This document shows, piece after piece, positions 17,052 to 26,001 of a stretch of DNA of 64,000 nucleotides. Each line of letters begins with the position of its first letter. Within the stretch, counting starts at the first letter, position 1. A model generated the notes under the pieces. It saw only the letters and a program-made list of their open reading frames with translations, made no database searches and was not told where the DNA came from. This DNA is from Ignavibacteriota bacterium (GTDB lineage Bacteria > Bacteroidota > Ignavibacteria > UBA10030 > UBA6906). The DNA lies in assembly GCA_016707525.1 (NCBI GenBank), contig JADJHP010000010.1, forward strand, positions 62,001-126,000. The letters run 5' to 3'. The position numbers were made by a program, and so were the translations under genes.

Positions 17052-18527
17052 GTGCGTGCGATCAAGAACCATCCCTTCATGACCGTGGGTGTCATAGCGG
17101 TGATGACGGCGGCGGCAGTCGTTCTTTTCCTGAGGATCGGATCGCATCAACCGGAGCCGGACGATGTTGTCCTGGCACAGGTTGGTGACCGTGCCATTAC
17201 GGTGGGCGATTTCCGGATGAACTATGAATTCGGCTATCCTCACCTGAAGCGGGGTGCCGATGGCGTGGCCAGGAAGAGAGCATATCTGGACGCGATGGTC
17301 GGCGAGCTGTTGCTGGCGAACGACGGGTTTTCCCGCGGCCTCGCCGATGCTCCGCGCGTGCATGTCAACGACCAGCGTGTGCTGGACGAACTGCTGATCG
17401 AAGAGCTCATCCGGGTCGAGGTTGTCGAGCGGACCACGGTCTCCGATCAGGAGGTCCGGGATGCGGTCAACAGGTCGAAGGCCCGGTTCAAGCTCCGGTA
17501 CTGGGGCGAACCGACACAGCTCCGTGCAATGGGGGTCCGCATGGCGATGCTGCGCGACGGCTACATGCGCGTGGCAGACAGTCTCCGCGCGATGCATGCG
17601 GATATTCCCACAGACCCATCCATGTTCGAATCGGACTATCTGAACGCGTTCGATGTGGACCCCGTGGTGCTTGATGCAGTGAAAGACCTTGGTGCAGGCG
17701 ATATCTCGATGCCCGTGCCGATGAACAGCGGATTCTACGTGTTCCAGGTGGTGGATGTGCGCCGGGAAGGGATCATGGAGCACGAGTACGCGGCGAAGTT
17801 CGAGAGCGTGAAGAAGGTGCTGCTGAACACGAAGTACGATGAAGGGATCGCGCGCTACGTGGAAGGGTTCATGACCCCTCAGAACGTGGTGACACGCGGA
17901 GAGCCCTTCTGGAAACTCTGTGACGCGGTCGTTGCATGGAAGGCAAGCGGGGATCACCAGACCATGATGCTGCGCGAAGCCATCGCTGTGCATGCGGCCC
18001 GGCCTGCGTATGCCGCACTGCGGACAGTCCTGGATCAGCCGTTGGTGACGTACAAGGGGGGGCAGAGGACCGTGCGGCAGTTCCTGGATGTCTTCTGGCC
18101 TTCATTGCGCGACATCGACACGGTGACGACAGCACGTACGCGGCATCTTCTGAGTGAACAGGTCGGACTCACGATGCGCGATCAATTGCTCGCTGCGGAA
18201 GCGCGGCGGAGGGGGATGGACCGGGCACCTGCCGTCGCCCATGAACGGCTCAAATGGCTCGAGAAGACAGTGTACGAAGAGGTCCGTGACGAGGCCGCGG
18301 CAATGGCTCCGGCCGCGGTGGCTGCCGGTGCTGTGCGTGCCATCCTGCAGCGAAGAGCCGACTCGCTGAAGGCCGCCTATCCGGTCACCATCCGGTACGA
18401 GATCCTGGACACGTTGACCGTTTCCGATTCTCCGGCATCGCGCCAGATGGGCCTGCAGCTGTTCAAGCTCGGCAGCAAACGGCTGGCCGTGCCGGTCACG
18501 GACGGGATCTGGGGGGCAGGGCTATGA
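17052..18527 (+). CDS. SurA/PpiD-like periplasmic folding protein (cassette 1)
   Basis: About 491 residues, with an N-terminal membrane anchor or signal (about 12-28) and then a SurA-N-like helical domain (A-Q-V-G-D-R-A-I-T-V-G-D-F near 45-58). A central region stands where a parvulin domain would be but lacks clear catalytic motifs, and a long helical tail follows. It is probably a chaperone for outer-membrane or secreted proteins. The start is GTG 17052 or TTG 17049, both behind AAGGGGAA (17036-17043). The end overlaps the next gene by ATGA (18524). A divergent paralogue, also next to PorV, is at 36822. Confidence 0.65.
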   Translation: MRAIKNHPFMTVGVIAVMTAAAVVLFLRIGSHQPEPDDVVLAQVGDRAITVGDFRMNYEFGYPHLKRGADGVARKRAYLDAMVGELLLANDGFSRGLADAPRVHVNDQRVLDELLIEELIRVEVVERTTVSDQEVRDAVNRSKARFKLRYWGEPTQLRAMGVRMAMLRDGYMRVADSLRAMHADIPTDPSMFESDYLNAFDVDPVVLDAVKDLGAGDISMPVPMNSGFYVFQVVDVRREGIMEHEYAAKFESVKKVLLNTKYDEGIARYVEGFMTPQNVVTRGEPFWKLCDAVVAWKASGDHQTMMLREAIAVHAARPAYAALRTVLDQPLVTYKGGQRTVRQFLDVFWPSLRDIDTVTTARTRHLLSEQVGLTMRDQLLAAEARRRGMDRAPAVAHERLKWLEKTVYEEVRDEAAAMAPAAVAAGAVRAILQRRADSLKAAYPVTIRYEILDTLTVSDSPASRQMGLQLFKLGSKRLAVPVTDGIWGAGL

Positions 18528-21500
18528 GCATGAGGGGAAGCCGTTCACTGACGTCGGCATTTGTTCTGGTGGTTGCTGGACTCATGGTGGCGCCGCATGT
18601 CCAGGGCGCGATCACGCCGTACCTGCAGACACCGACGCAGACCTCGATCCATGTCTGCTGGCAGTCGACGTCTGCTGAATCGCCGTCCGTGCGCTTCGGC
18701 ACATCGTCGCTGAACAATACTGCGACGGGAACGTCGGACCAGTTGGCGACGGGCGTTGTGTGGCACGATGTTGTGTTGAGAGGACTTCTTCCCGGGACCG
18801 TCTATTCCTACCGGTGTGTCCAGGGCGCCGACAGTTCGGCGGTCTTCACGTTCGCAACACCACCGGCCGCATCGGTCACGTCAGGCCATATCCGGTTCGG
18901 GATCATCAGCGATTCGCAGGAGTACTCCGCGCAGTCCGCCCGTGTGGTGGATTCCATGCGGGCCATGGTGATGCGTTTGTGGGGGAACGACCTCACGTCG
19001 GCACTGGCGCTCGTCATCCATTGTGGCGATATCTGCACTTCGGGAGGCGTCCTTGCGCAGTATCAGTCCCAGTACTTCAGCTCCATGGCGCCGCTCAGTG
19101 CTTCTGTCCCTTTCATGGTGAGCATCGGGAATCATGAAGGAGAGAGTGCATACTTCTACAAGTACATGCGGTACGGAGAATTCGGCGGGCCGGCGGGCGA
19201 CAGATATTACAGCTTCCGGTACGGGCGCATCCAGTTCATCGCACTGAATACGAATACGCAGTATCGGAACGATACGCAGATCGCCTGGCTGGATTCGGTC
19301 TGCGCCGCCGCGGAAGGTGACGACACCATCGACTGGATCTTCTCCTACGGGCATCATCCGGCGCTCAGCGAGACGTGGCCGGATGGGAACACGCCGTACA
19401 CCGAGACGCGCATTCTGCCAACGCTGGCGAAGTACTCGAAGACCACGCTCCACAGTGCCGGACATACGCACGCCTACGAGCGGGGAGCTCTGCAGGAATT
19501 TCCACTGCACACCCTCATCTTCGGAGGTGCAGGCGGTGCGCTGGACAGGTGGGGCGCGTATGCGAACCAGACCGACTATCCGTCCGTCAACCGCTCCCAC
19601 GATCACCATGGGTATGCTTTGGTGGACATCGATCTGGCTGCCGGATCGTATACGTTTCGTGCGTTCAGTCTGGGGAGCCAGGATGTCACCGGCTCCGGAT
19701 CGTCTCTCCCCAACACGCTCATGGACATGTACACTTCCTGGAAGCGCAAGCTCAAGCCGGTCAAGCCCGTCACAGCCGGTCTTCCGGATACCGTCGATCT
19801 GCCGGTCGCATTGACGTCGTCGGCATACAGCGGTTCCCGCAGCCATTGGAGCACACAGGTCCAGGTGAGGACCGCGACAGGGTCGTTCGCTTCCGGAGCG
19901 GGCGTGCCGGTGGACGTTCACAGGGATGCCGAGAACGTGTATCGCGATACCGGCTCGCCCCTGTATGCACCGATCGACAAGAATGCAGGCATCGACCTCA
20001 CCCGCTTCATCCTGAGTGAATCCCCGAATCTGGGACCGGGGCGGCATTACTGGCGTGTCCGCTACCGCGATGCGAACCTTGACTGGTCCGACTGGTCCGC
20101 CGAACAGACGTTCGTGATCCGCGATCCGGCGTTGGCGGTCGACGAGAACCGGGCGGTGCGCTTCGATGGGGCAACTGCGTATGTTGAGGTGGCTTCATCA
20201 CTTTCAGGCGCGGTTCTTCCTTTGCAGGGCATGACCGTTGAGGCGTGGGTTCGTCCGGAGTCCTTCCCGTTGTATGGAGGATTCATCGGCGCGTTTCAGG
20301 ATAACACAGGGTACCAGAAGGGATGGGTCCTGGGAAATGTTCTCAATCACCTGAGCTTTGGACTGGCAAGCCAGGGGGCGGATGACGGGAACGGCGTGAT
20401 GACGTACCTGCAGGATCCCTCCGTTGCGGTGGCGGGGCAGTGGTATCATGTTGCGGGGATCTATGATGGGTCTCTGATGAAGCTGGTCGTCAACGGCGTG
20501 CAGGTGGCATCGTCGCCGGCGCAGACAGGAAACATCCTGTATGATACCACGAGCCGCGTAACGATCGGGGCGTATCGGGATGCCGATGAGTTCACGAAGT
20601 ACACGGGGGCCATCGATGAGATGCGCCTCTGGAATACGGCCCTCACGGTCGATGATCTGCGCGGATGGATGTTCCGCAAGATGAGTGCGGTCCATTCATC
20701 GTATCCGTCCCTCATCAGTTGCTGGCATCTCGATGGGCCGGCAGGGACGACGCTGACGGACATCACCGGCAGCAATCCGGGGGCGATCAACGGATTCAAC
20801 GCATCATCCGTGATCCGTTCCACTGCGCCGATCGGCGTGGACGGATCGCTGTTCATCACGCAGACGGGGGGAATCGTTGGTGGAACCGGAGCGGGGGTGC
20901 AGTTCAATCCGGTTTCGCCGCTCTCCAGCGCGAACTACCTCGGCATCTACACGCTTGGCCGGGCGGCAGGGACTCCTGTGCAGAACGAGATCTTCCCTCC
21001 GGGGGTCCAACGCCGTGCGCATCTCTCCTGGGGATTCTGGGAGCATGGTGTGGTCACGGGCTCGGCGGCTTTGCGGTATGGCGAACTGACGCGGAGCGGG
21101 ACGGATGCCGCGCTCCGACTTCTCCATCGTCCGGCCGTTGATACAGCCTGGACCGATGTCACGGACGAGCAGTATCACGATCTGACGAATACGCAGTACA
21201 TCATTTCCGGGCCGATGGCAACGGGGTTGTTTGCGATCGGGTGGGATGGCACGGCATCGGTGGAGGGGGCGGACGGCACGGGCATCCCCACGTCGACGAG
21301 GTTGTATCAGAATTTCCCCAACCCCGGAAATCCGTCGACGGAAGTGCGATTCGATCTGGCGGCGGCGGGGGATGTGCGGTTGGACGTGTATTCATTGCTC
21401 GGTCAGAAGGTGCGCACGCTGGAGTCCGGTGCATTGCCGGCGGGGACGCACGTGAGACACTGGGATCTCGGTGATGACAACGGATCGCCGGTTGCCAGCG

Positions 21501-21568
21501 GCATGTATCTCTGTACGCTGCGCGGACCGTCGATCGTGTCCACGATCAAGATCCTGGTCATTCGATAA
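18524..21568 (+). CDS. secreted purple-acid-phosphatase-like metallophosphoesterase with LamG and T9SS sorting domains
   Basis: A 1014-residue protein with a signal peptide (about 1-29) and a fibronectin-like purple acid phosphatase N-domain (30-115). The metallophosphoesterase domain (about 122-385) shows D130, G-D169, G-N-H-E (202-205), G-H-H and G-H-T-H, i.e. the usual metal ligands. It is followed by an Ig-like linker, a LamG/concanavalin-type domain (about 540-740), and a C-terminal sorting domain starting N-F-P-N-P-G-N-P-S-T. It is thus a cell-surface or released phosphatase likely acting on phosphate esters. It is translationally coupled to the SurA-like gene, so it belongs to the cassette 1 operon and may supply that receptor's substrate. 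Confidence 0.85.
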   Translation: MSMRGSRSLTSAFVLVVAGLMVAPHVQGAITPYLQTPTQTSIHVCWQSTSAESPSVRFGTSSLNNTATGTSDQLATGVVWHDVVLRGLLPGTVYSYRCVQGADSSAVFTFATPPAASVTSGHIRFGIISDSQEYSAQSARVVDSMRAMVMRLWGNDLTSALALVIHCGDICTSGGVLAQYQSQYFSSMAPLSASVPFMVSIGNHEGESAYFYKYMRYGEFGGPAGDRYYSFRYGRIQFIALNTNTQYRNDTQIAWLDSVCAAAEGDDTIDWIFSYGHHPALSETWPDGNTPYTETRILPTLAKYSKTTLHSAGHTHAYERGALQEFPLHTLIFGGAGGALDRWGAYANQTDYPSVNRSHDHHGYALVDIDLAAGSYTFRAFSLGSQDVTGSGSSLPNTLMDMYTSWKRKLKPVKPVTAGLPDTVDLPVALTSSAYSGSRSHWSTQVQVRTATGSFASGAGVPVDVHRDAENVYRDTGSPLYAPIDKNAGIDLTRFILSESPNLGPGRHYWRVRYRDANLDWSDWSAEQTFVIRDPALAVDENRAVRFDGATAYVEVASSLSGAVLPLQGMTVEAWVRPESFPLYGGFIGAFQDNTGYQKGWVLGNVLNHLSFGLASQGADDGNGVMTYLQDPSVAVAGQWYHVAGIYDGSLMKLVVNGVQVASSPAQTGNILYDTTSRVTIGAYRDADEFTKYTGAIDEMRLWNTALTVDDLRGWMFRKMSAVHSSYPSLISCWHLDGPAGTTLTDITGSNPGAINGFNASSVIRSTAPIGVDGSLFITQTGGIVGGTGAGVQFNPVSPLSSANYLGIYTLGRAAGTPVQNEIFPPGVQRRAHLSWGFWEHGVVTGSAALRYGELTRSGTDAALRLLHRPAVDTAWTDVTDEQYHDLTNTQYIISGPMATGLFAIGWDGTASVEGADGTGIPTSTRLYQNFPNPGNPSTEVRFDLAAAGDVRLDVYSLLGQKVRTLESGALPAGTHVRHWDLGDDNGSPVASGMYLCTLRGPSIVSTIKILVIR

Positions 21569-21640
21569 GACGCACACGTTCTCTGAATCATTCACATGCA
21601 TCGCGCGATCTCAACCATCCACAATACAACAGGAGCGCAT

Positions 21641-24169
21641 ATGATGAAAACAATGCTACGATCTCTGGTCATCCTGGCCATCGGAGCGACCATCGCGTCG
21701 GCACAGGTCATGCCGACCAGCGGGCTGAAGGGGTACTGGAAGTTCGATGATGTCGGGAACCTCGGGAAGGCCGAAACCGGCAACCCTCTGCTCCTGAAGC
21801 ATATGATCACAGCTGCCGGTGATGTGAACAAGTTCGTCGCGATCACGGGTCCGGCCCTGGGCGATGGTGCCGTCACGGTCGGCCTGGGCAGCTATTTTGA
21901 ATGCACACCTGATATGAACGCCAACGGGGCCGACACGGCGACGATGGTGAACCGGTGGACCATCGCCATGGACTTCCGTGTCCCGGCGCTGGAATGGCAT
22001 GCGTTCTTCCAGACCGATCCTTCGACCTATCCGGATACCCTCAAGGATGGACTGGGGAACCCGACGCGTACCGGTCCGCGGTTCACCGGAGACGCCGATC
22101 TGTTCACGCGTCCCGCGGGAACTGTCGGTGTCGGTGCTTCCGGCTACTCCCTGGATACGACGGGGGCGGGCAGGTGGTACCGTCTCGTTGTGACCGCCGA
22201 TCTCGGCGCGCATTCGTTCCGGACGTACCTCGACGGGCAACTGCTCCATGTAGGAACGGCGAGTGGTTTCAATCTTGACAACCGTTTTGCGCTGCAATCG
22301 ATCGACGGCATGAACAAGCTCATTTTCCTTGGCGACGATGACGGTGATGACGGTGAGATGGATGTCGCATTCATCGCGCTGTATGACCGTCCATTGACGG
22401 AGGCAGAAGTGTCCGGGTGGGGAGGCTATGGTCAGGCGGTCCGCACCCAGGCCCCGATCTCACAGTGGGATTTCGATGATTTGCTTCTGCCGTTGAAGGC
22501 GGCAGCGGGTAAGGACCTTGTGCTCGTCGGAACTGACGCTTCTGTTGATGGTCCGTCGGGTGCGGACAAGGCCCGCCGGATCACATCGGGGAATTCGTAC
22601 ACGGTCACCTCTCCCGTCCCGGCGAACGGCGACGTCAGCGCCACGCGCACGAACCTGTACGCGATGAAGATCGATTTCCGCGTCACATCGCTTTCGCAGC
22701 CGCATCCGCTCTACCAGACCGACAGCACCAATGCGGGCGGCGCAGAGCTCTATGTGTCCACCGGGGGGTTGATCGGCAATGGTGTGCTCGGCTATTCCGA
22801 CGATGCGATCACGCTCGGGAAATGGCACCGTCTGATCGTGAATGCCGACCTGAACCAGAAGTATGAACTGTGGCTCGACGGCGCCCCGTTGTCGCGCAAA
22901 GGCCCACAGGCCTTGAACGGCAGATATTCGCTTGCGCCGAGCGGGTCGATCAAGTCCTTCCTGCTGTTCGCTGACAGCGCAACCTATGCGGGAAGCTCGA
23001 TCGATGTCGCCGGTGTCACCGTGTGGAACCGCAGCCTGGATTCCACGGAGATCGTGCAACTCGGCGAGGTGCCGGTCACGCCCACCGATACCACGGCCGG
23101 TCCCGGGGGTTTCTCCATTTTCGGAGATGGGACCGCGACGAATCAGTATGCCCGTGTTGCTCCGCACGCGGACTTCGACTTTGATTCAACGAAGTCGTTC
23201 TCCATCGAGGTGTGGACCAAGGCGAATCAATTCTGGTCGGGCGATCAGGCGATCATCAGCGACAAGGCGTGGACATCGGGTGGAAACCCGGGTTGGGTGA
23301 TCGCGGCCGATGCGGGCCGGAACTACACGTGGAAGTTCAACATGGCGGACGAGTACCGGAACCGTGTAGACATCAACATGAACAACGATTCGCTCTCGAA
23401 CCTGAACGACGGCAAGTGGCACCACATTGTGGTGACCGTGGATCAGACGAACGACGTCGCAAAGGCGTACACGGATGGCAGATTCATCAGGAGCTCCGCG
23501 ATGGCGAACCTGGTGGGTTCCGTACGCGGGCGCAATCCTGATGCGATGACCCAGTTCTATCCGATCTGTTTTGCGGAGGACGGGACCGAGAATTATCCTG
23601 ATGCCGGCGCGTACGGCGGGTACATCGACGAAGTGCGCATCTGGAATGGTGTCGCGCTGGATTCTCTGACGATCCTGGCCTGGAAGGACAAGATGGTCAC
23701 CCCATCCCATCCGTACTATGCTTCACTTGCCGGGTACTGGAAACTCGATGAGGGTACCGGCACGACAAGCGCAGATGCGACCGGCAAGGGTCATGCGGCG
23801 ACGTTGCTGAACGGCATGATGTGGCGGACGTCGCTGGCCTTCACGGACGTTGCGCCGATCGATCGCGGCGTGCCGACGGGGTATGAACTGGCGAATGCAT
23901 TCCCCAACCCGTTCAATCCGTCGACGACCATCCGGTTTGCGTTGCCCTTTGCTTCGAAGGTGCGTCTGGAGGTCTTCAATCTGCTCGGCCAGCGTATTGC
24001 GGTTCTCGCGGAAGGCTCGTTTGCCGCGGGGCATCACGAAGTGCAGTGGAACGCCCTTTCTGATGCGCGGCGGTCTGCGGCCAGCGGTGTGTACTTCTAC
24101 CGGCTGGACGCAACGGCGTCCACGGGAGAGCGTTTCCTTGAAACCAGGAAGATCGTCCTTCTGAAATAG
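21641..24169 (+). CDS. secreted protein with three LamG-like domains and T9SS sorting domain
   Basis: An 842-residue protein with a signal peptide (about 2-20). Three successive concanavalin/LamG-type modules follow: about 25-240, which opens with L-K-G-Y-W-K-F-D-D; about 265-465; and about 490-740, which contains S-I-E-V-W-T-K. The C-terminal sorting domain begins N-A-F-P-N-P-F-N-P-S-T-T-I. No enzyme domain is seen, so it probably binds carbohydrate or cell-surface polymers. The start at 21641 is set by AGGAG (21631-21635); ATG 21644 is equally possible. It follows the phosphatase gene by 72 bases and is the last gene before a hairpin/terminator region. Confidence 0.85.
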   Translation: MMKTMLRSLVILAIGATIASAQVMPTSGLKGYWKFDDVGNLGKAETGNPLLLKHMITAAGDVNKFVAITGPALGDGAVTVGLGSYFECTPDMNANGADTATMVNRWTIAMDFRVPALEWHAFFQTDPSTYPDTLKDGLGNPTRTGPRFTGDADLFTRPAGTVGVGASGYSLDTTGAGRWYRLVVTADLGAHSFRTYLDGQLLHVGTASGFNLDNRFALQSIDGMNKLIFLGDDDGDDGEMDVAFIALYDRPLTEAEVSGWGGYGQAVRTQAPISQWDFDDLLLPLKAAAGKDLVLVGTDASVDGPSGADKARRITSGNSYTVTSPVPANGDVSATRTNLYAMKIDFRVTSLSQPHPLYQTDSTNAGGAELYVSTGGLIGNGVLGYSDDAITLGKWHRLIVNADLNQKYELWLDGAPLSRKGPQALNGRYSLAPSGSIKSFLLFADSATYAGSSIDVAGVTVWNRSLDSTEIVQLGEVPVTPTDTTAGPGGFSIFGDGTATNQYARVAPHADFDFDSTKSFSIEVWTKANQFWSGDQAIISDKAWTSGGNPGWVIAADAGRNYTWKFNMADEYRNRVDINMNNDSLSNLNDGKWHHIVVTVDQTNDVAKAYTDGRFIRSSAMANLVGSVRGRNPDAMTQFYPICFAEDGTENYPDAGAYGGYIDEVRIWNGVALDSLTILAWKDKMVTPSHPYYASLAGYWKLDEGTGTTSADATGKGHAATLLNGMMWRTSLAFTDVAPIDRGVPTGYELANAFPNPFNPSTTIRFALPFASKVRLEVFNLLGQRIAVLAEGSFAAGHHEVQWNALSDARRSAASGVYFYRLDATASTGERFLETRKIVLLK

Positions 24170-24216
24170 TATCAGGTGATACCAAGGTGTCGGTGGGTAT
24201 TGCATGATACGTTCTG

Positions 24217-24271
24217 GTCCTTCAGGAGTCAAGCGGTACGAGATCGAGGTACTGCTTGACGATTGAAGGAC
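24217..24271 (+). repeat. long imperfect stem-loop, 23-base arms
   Basis: The left arm (24217-24239, GTCCTTCA...GGTAC) pairs with the right arm (24249-24271, GTACTGC...TGAAGGAC) with four mismatches and a nine-base loop. It lies 48 bases after the stop of the LamG gene. There is no T-tract, so it could be a 3'-UTR stabilising structure or a protein-binding inverted repeat. Confidence 0.55.
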
Positions 24272-24347
24272 TCAGTCGAATGATACGAGAGATGACGTCG
24301 ACGATCATTGGACTGGAGCGACGAGAACACAACGATGGAGTGTGTGC

Positions 24348-24378
24348 AACGGGCCCCCGGAAGGGGGCCCGTTCGTTT
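24348..24378 (+). terminator. intrinsic terminator after the cassette 1 operon
   Basis: An 11-bp perfect stem (AACGGGCCCCC / GGGGGCCCGTT) with a GGAA loop, followed by CGTTTT. It separates the 9677-24169 genes from the LacI locus. Confidence 0.8.
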
Positions 24379-24670
24379 TGGTACGCTCAGCATATCGTCT
24401 ACTCTGATGGTGAGCGCTTTCTCGAGCGTTGATCGTCCAGCTTGAAATGAGACGCGCCTGTACCGGCAACTGCAGAGAGAACGATTCGAAGATCCGCGAC
24501 CGGCTGCAGCTCCTGCCGCCCTTTGAACGGCACGGTCCTCCACCGGGGCCTCGCCGGGGTGGGTATCGCAGGGATCGTTGTGGTTCACCTGTCGACACCC
24601 GCCTGATCGATGTCCTCACCCCAACCCATTGTGACCCATGTTCTTGCGGCAGAACATATCAATAATGACT

Positions 24671-24685
24671 TTAACGTTTCGATTA
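24671..24685. promoter_or_regulatory. LacI-type operator, upstream copy
   Basis: TTAACGTTTCGATTA has the AACGTT core centred on CG that LacI-family repressors recognise. It shares ACGTTTCGAT with the second copy at 24755. The centres are 84 bp apart, about eight helical turns. Confidence 0.5.
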
Positions 24686-24754
24686 CCCTGTTGATAAATT
24701 ATCGCATATTCGGCTCTTTTGGCTTGACTTTGAGTCCAAATCACCTTTCTTAGT

Positions 24755-24769
24755 AAAACGTTTCGATAC
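24755..24769. promoter_or_regulatory. LacI-type operator, downstream copy
   Basis: AAAACGTTTCGATAC contains the perfect eight-base palindrome AAACGTTT. It lies between a TTGACT (24724-24729, possible -35) and the LacI gene, fitting autoregulation by looping with the upstream copy. A clear -10 box was not found. Confidence 0.55.
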
Positions 24770-24832
24770 AAATGAAGCATGAAGTCGATTTCTTCCCGTG
24801 CAGCCTCATTTACGTCACCAACTGGTGTGCTC

Positions 24833-25897
24833 ATGAGCAGGCCGTCGATCAAGGATGTCGCTCGTCAAGCGGGATGCTCCGTGTCGACGGTTTCCCTTGT
24901 CGTGAACGGGCACGGGAACGTGAGTGACGAGACGCGGACCCGCGTCATGAAGGTTGTGCATGATCTCGGCTATTACGCAACACGCGCGGCGCGCGGACTC
25001 GCATCGCGCACCAGCGGCAACATCGGCTTCATCCTCCGCGAAGATCATTTCTCCCAGGTAGAACCGTTCTATACACGGGTCTTCCTGGGCGCAGAGTTCG
25101 CTGCACGCGATCACCACTTCTACGTCCTCCTCGCCACCGTCAGCCAGCGCTTCTCGGAAAAGAAAGACCTCCCGCGCTTCCTCCTCGAGCGCAACGTCGA
25201 CGGCATCATCATCGCCGGCAAGGTGTCGCAGAGATTCATCGACGAAGCGGAAACATTCGGCATCCCCATCGTGTTCGTCGATTTCGAAGTGCGGAAGAAG
25301 AGACACGCCTCGATACTCATCGACAACAGATCCGGTGCGCGGGCTGCGGTGGAACATCTGCTCTCGTGCGGACACAAAGACATCGCATTCATCGGCGGCG
25401 ACATCACGCATCCGAGTCTCGCCGACCGTCTGCAGGGATACAAAGAAACTCTTGCCGAACACGGGATCGCGGTGCAGGACCGCCTGATCGACACCAGGGA
25501 GGCGGACACCCGGATCCCGAATGGTGCGAATGCCATGGCGCGGCTCCTCCAGCTGCGTCCGCGGCCGACGGCGGTCTTCGCCGCCAATGATGCGATGGCC
25601 ATAGGATGTATCCAACAGATCCGCGAGCATGGGCTCTCCATCCCCGGCGAGGTCGCGGTCGTTGGCTTCGATGATGTAGAAATGAGTTCCCTCATGCTTC
25701 CCCGGCTCACCACGCTGCGCGTGTTCAAGGAAGAGCTTGGCAGTCAGGCGGTGAATACCCTCGTTGAGATGATCCACCATGGCGAGAACGTTGTCGTGAC
25801 GAAACATCTCCCTGTGGAGCTTATCGTTCGTGATTCCAGTTGTACCCCGGTCCCTGTGAAGGATCTCACTGCCGCGCAGGATCGGATCACGCGATAG
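24833..25897 (+). CDS. LacI-family transcriptional regulator of the carbohydrate locus
   Basis: A 354-residue regulator. The N-terminal helix-turn-helix is I-K-D-V-A-R-Q-A-G-C-S-V-S-T-V-S (about 5-21), with a hinge near 45-60. A periplasmic-binding-protein-like effector domain follows (about 65-335), with V-F-A-A-N-D-A-M-A-I-G and V-A-V-V-G-F-D-D-V typical of the family. Met 24833 places the DNA-binding helix at the usual distance from the N-terminus; an in-frame ATG at 24779 would add 18 residues. Paired operators lie just upstream. It precedes the secreted repeat protein, a TonB cassette, a sugar importer and mannoside enzymes, so it likely senses a sugar from that pathway. Confidence 0.92.
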   Translation: MSRPSIKDVARQAGCSVSTVSLVVNGHGNVSDETRTRVMKVVHDLGYYATRAARGLASRTSGNIGFILREDHFSQVEPFYTRVFLGAEFAARDHHFYVLLATVSQRFSEKKDLPRFLLERNVDGIIIAGKVSQRFIDEAETFGIPIVFVDFEVRKKRHASILIDNRSGARAAVEHLLSCGHKDIAFIGGDITHPSLADRLQGYKETLAEHGIAVQDRLIDTREADTRIPNGANAMARLLQLRPRPTAVFAANDAMAIGCIQQIREHGLSIPGEVAVVGFDDVEMSSLMLPRLTTLRVFKEELGSQAVNTLVEMIHHGENVVVTKHLPVELIVRDSSCTPVPVKDLTAAQDRITR

Positions 25898-26001
25898 TAA
25901 TTCATCTCCGCAACCGCACAGACTGCTCTCACGCACCCTCCGTACGGAAACGGATCACCCTTCTTCACTTTTCAGTGCTTCACTTCCCTATGGAGGTATA
26001 T

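Larger units (their letters stand above)
24170..24670. other. intergenic region with hairpins, no gene
   Basis: No convincing gene lies here; short open frames on both strands lack family features and ribosome sites. The region contains a long imperfect hairpin (24217-24271) and a GC-rich terminator (24348-24378). After about 24640 the composition becomes AT-rich as the LacI promoter region begins. Confidence 0.6.

Noticed and set aside
24429..24665. 78-codon plus-strand frame in the LacI upstream region
   Set aside because: Cys/Arg/Pro-rich with no ribosome site, and it ends in the operator region.
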